Assembly: GCF_014204795.1 (NCBI RefSeq)
Contig: NZ_JACHMB010000001.1
Location: 434,001 to 498,000, forward strand
Reading direction: 5' to 3'
DNA length: 64,000 bases
From: Nonomuraea jabiensis
GTDB taxonomy: Bacteria > Actinomycetota > Actinomycetes > Streptosporangiales > Streptosporangiaceae
Within the stretch, counting starts at the first letter, position 1, and each line of letters starts with the position of its first letter. Shown in pieces: positions 62,039 through 64,000 of this stretch. The notes below the pieces were generated by a model, which made no database searches, was not told the origin of the DNA, and worked only from the letters and a program-made list of their open reading frames with translations. The position numbers and the translations under genes were made by a program.

Positions 62039-62875
62039 AGTGCTTTTCATCCGGCTTCGCGCAGCTGTAGCACGAGGATGGCTTTCACAAGTTGACCTGC
62101 CAGAAGAGGGCAGCAGCGGAGTTTGCGCAGGATGCGCCAGGTCTTCAGCTGAGCGTGGGCGCGTTCGCCCGGTGCGCGGAGCTTGGCGTGGGCGGCATTG
62201 GCGGCCTTTTGAGAGACGGGCTTGTTGCGGCCCTTGTACGGCACGCGCACGTGCTCGCCCGCGCCGACGTAGCCCTTGTCGGCCAGGACAATCAGGTCGC
62301 TGGCGTTCAGGCGGCGCAGGATGCCCCAGATCCGGGCGGCTTTGAGGTCGTGTACCGAGCCGGGCAGCGAGCCGGAGGCCCACAGCGGTGTGCCATCAGG
62401 AGCAGCCAGGACCTGGATGTTCATGCCGTGTTTCTTGTGCTTGCCCGAGTAGTAGGGGCGGTCGGCTGCCACCCGGTCGATGGGGATGAGCGTGCCGTCC
62501 AGCACCAGGTAGGGATAGCCGGCACGGCGGGCCGCGCGTAAGACCGTGTCCAAGCGGGGCGCGCGAGCGGCGAGCAGGGCGATGGCCTCGCGGATGTAGC
62601 GCCAGGCGGTGGCCACTCCGACGCCGAAGCCAGCCGCAACTTCGGTGAGCGTTTCGTCCTTGCGCAGGTGCACGAGCACGAGGAGGGCCTGCTGGCCTGC
62701 GTTGAGGCGCCGCCATGGCGAGCGGATCTTCTTGCGGTGTCGGCGGATCAGGTCGGACAGATAGGACAGCGTCCGAGATGACAATGACAGCGCAGCACGG
62801 TAGAACAGCAACTCGGAGCCTCTGGTGGACAGGTTGATCTTGGTCGACAACCCTTCTACCAGGGGCTTCTTTACT
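62039..62875. mobile_element. IS5-family insertion sequence 2 (ends approximate)
   Basis: Shared outer sequences with element 1: TGCTTTTCATCC on the left and CTACCAGGGG(C/T)TTCTT on the right. Inverted repeats and target duplications were not resolved. Confidence 0.55.
62047..62850 (-). CDS. IS5-type (HARBI1-like DDE) transposase, copy 2
   Basis: A 267-residue transposase starting TTG 62850. HTH: LNAGQQALLVLVHLRKDETLTEVAAGFGVGVATAWRYIREAIALL. DDE domain: VLDGTLIPIDRVAADRPYYSGKHKKHGMNIQV, LIVLADKGYVGAGEHV and APGERAHAQLKTWRILRKLR. It is clearly homologous to copy 1 but differs at many positions, so they are separate elements of one family. It appears intact. Confidence 0.92.
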   Translation of the reverse strand: MSTKINLSTRGSELLFYRAALSLSSRTLSYLSDLIRRHRKKIRSPWRRLNAGQQALLVLVHLRKDETLTEVAAGFGVGVATAWRYIREAIALLAARAPRLDTVLRAARRAGYPYLVLDGTLIPIDRVAADRPYYSGKHKKHGMNIQVLAAPDGTPLWASGSLPGSVHDLKAARIWGILRRLNASDLIVLADKGYVGAGEHVRVPYKGRNKPVSQKAANAAHAKLRAPGERAHAQLKTWRILRKLRCCPLLAGQLVKAILVLQLREAG

Positions 62876-63203
62876 TGTCGATCAACCTGTCGCCTCCAGC
62901 AAGTCCCCGACCTGCAGTTTCAGGTTGGAAAACCTTCACTGGATTGTCGGGGGCCGTCACGGCAGTCCAGTCGGCTGGCACGTGACAGACCACGCGGCAG
63001 CCGGATGCCTACGATTGTGGTTGAAATCAGCCCGTCCAGCCGGACACGCACGCGTCCCCCTACCGAAAGTGGCTGGAGGGCCGAAGTACGCGTGAGCAAC
63101 CATGGCTCGCCATTTGAGGACCTACGCGGGATGATCAAGCCTGTCCCATGCGGGCGCCATAGCGTTTCAGCAGGCCAGCCCATATGCGCGGGCATCTCCG
63201 CCC
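62876..63203. other. No supportable gene
   Basis: About 330 bases between the insertion sequence and the tRNA fragment. Open frames here lack recognisable protein features; I see nothing else. Confidence 0.4.
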
Positions 63204-63250
63204 CCACTCTCCTAAAGCGGGTGCCGCAGGTTCGAATCCTGCCGGGGGCA
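63204..63250 (+). tRNA. 3' half of a tRNA-Arg(CCU)-like gene (partial)
   Basis: Anticodon arm CCACT-CTCCTAA-AGCGG with anticodon CCT (arginine), variable loop GTGCC, T-arm GCAGG-TTCGAAT-CCTGC, acceptor strand CGGGGGC and discriminator A. All are in correct order. The 5' acceptor GCCCCCG and D-arm are absent upstream. Such 3'-half tRNA copies are what integrases leave at one end of an integrated island, so this may be an attachment site. Confidence 0.7.
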
Positions 63251-63278
63251 CTCACCGAGATCGGCATTTCAGGCGCCT

Positions 63279-63314
63279 GACCTGCGGTTTCACAGCCGCA
63301 GGTCTTTTGTTTTG
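63279..63314 (+). terminator. Rho-independent terminator
   Basis: GACCTGCGG pairs with CCGCAGGTC across an 8-base loop and is followed at once by TTTTGTTTTG. This is the clearest intrinsic terminator in the window, 29 bases after the tRNA-like sequence, suggesting it came along with the tRNA 3' end. Confidence 0.85.
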
Positions 63315-64000
63315 CGCCCTTGGTAGGTAGCAAACGGTGCCCGCATGCAGCCGTAAGACCATGATCAGGGGACATGCACGGGATGATCTTGAGCGCGTTT
63401 CCCAGGTCGAACCGTGGTTCTGGCTATCCCCGCGTCCGACCACCCGCTCCGACCACCCGGACTCCGGACAAATTACAGCCGTTGATCGAGTCAAATACGT
63501 GCGTAAACTCCGGCTTGTGGCGCACGCTCGCCCGTCCAAGACGCGGCCGCGCATGGTGCTGGAGAGCGGCACCCAGGCTGTTGACGACGACATGATCTGC
63601 GGGCTCCGTGATGGCCTGAAGGATCTCCCAATGTCAGGCATGTCATCCGGGGGCCAGGCGCGCGGCGTCGGGGTCGAGGTGCCAGCCGTGGCGCCGGGCA
63701 GCGAAGCCAGCCCGGCGCCTGCGGCAGCGCAGCCCGAACAGCACCCACGATCGAACGCCCAGCGGGCCTCGTCTGCTCCGGGATGTTCGACGCTCGGCCC
63801 GCCCCTGAGGGTCGGCCCGAACACGAGACCCCTCCCGAACAGAGATGAACGCAGCGGCCAGTTTGTCAGCCGACCCGGCGTGCCGGCCCTACCTTGAGAC
63901 TATCTGTTTGCCGAGGTAACGCTTCAGCCGCGCCGGGTGATGCTCCACCACCAGATGGCGATTTTGTGCCTGAGTAGGTACATGTAAGACCAGCGGTGGA
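63315..64000. other. Window end without a supportable gene
   Basis: Frames on both strands (for example plus 63337-63897) have low-complexity, Arg/Pro-rich translations and no recognised motif. A minus-strand frame entering from the right reads RWSYMYLLRHKIAIWWWSIT before a stop near 63930 and could be the end of a membrane protein, but it is too short to judge. Confidence 0.3.

Noticed and set aside
49319..62875. A functional composite transposon carrying the defence operon
   Set aside because: The two transposases are only related, not identical, and I found no terminal repeats or target duplications, so I report the arrangement only as suggestive.
63337..63897. A 186-codon plus-strand frame near the window end
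   Set aside because: Composition is Pro/Ala/Arg-rich and lacks motifs; no convincing ribosome-binding site. An equally long frame exists on the other strand.
1..64000. CRISPR arrays
   Set aside because: No regularly spaced direct repeats were seen; the repeated units found are tandem, inverted, or protein-domain repeats.

Overview
The window is GC-rich, actinobacterial DNA. GTG and TTG starts are common, coupled genes overlap by ATGA/GTGA/TGATG, and the gene families are typical of soil actinomycetes (ROK and LacI sugar regulators, GH42/GH36/GH5 enzymes, CBM2, LLM monooxygenases, short sulfur-attenuator leader peptides). A Streptosporangiaceae-like host such as Nonomuraea is my guess; no rRNA or intact tRNA is present to confirm it. 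Many genes are truncated, frameshifted or fused remnants, so this looks like an eroded, recombinogenic accessory part of a chromosome.

Layout. (1) 1-18.1 kb, carbohydrate use: a CehA-like gene end, an IS256-type remnant, a sugar ABC transporter (895-3970) divergent from a ROK regulator and a GH42 beta-galactosidase, a secreted GH5 cellulase with CBM2 divergent from a second ROK regulator, a decayed GH2/CBM42 enzyme, then a LacI regulator, GH36 alpha-galactosidase and a second sugar ABC transporter (11.6-18.1 kb). (2) 18.2-32.7 kb: a broken vWA gene, then a sulfur-acquisition region with two LLM flavin monooxygenases, ssuABC-like sulfonate transport, peptide-transporter pieces, a flavin reductase piece, a cyclodeaminase homologue and two near-identical leaderless leader-peptide genes. 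Several genes here are fused by deletions. A haloperoxidase lies within it. (3) 32.8-41.9 kb: TetR/NmrA pair, truncated cation antiporter, a two-component system and a MacB/FtsX-type ABC exporter. (4) 42-50 kb: two tyrosine-recombinase remnants around a secreted lipase, a large repeat-LamG-NucA/NucB nuclease gene with a frameshift, a DUF6461-like gene behind a perfect 21-bp hairpin, and an IS5-type transposase. (5) 50.7-62 kb: a tightly coupled seven-gene operon: TerY-like vWA protein, kinase with zinc ribbon, UPF1/DNA2-like SF1 helicase, an unrecognised winged-helix-like protein, a McrB-type AAA+ GTPase with a long coiled coil, a McrC/DUF2357-like zinc-ribbon protein and a small protein. A second IS5-type transposase follows, then a 3'-half tRNA-Arg(CCU)-like sequence and a terminator.

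How genes work together. Each sugar locus couples a lipoprotein binding protein, two permeases, glycosidases and a repressor with visible operator-like palindromes; no cognate ATPase is present, so a shared MsiK-type ATPase elsewhere is likely. The sulfur genes probably strip sulfite from organosulfonates under cysteine limitation. The 50.7-62 kb operon is the most notable system: its architecture matches an elaborate coiled-coil McrBC (CoCoNuT/TerY-type) anti-phage system, flanked by transposases and a tRNA fragment suggesting horizontal transfer.
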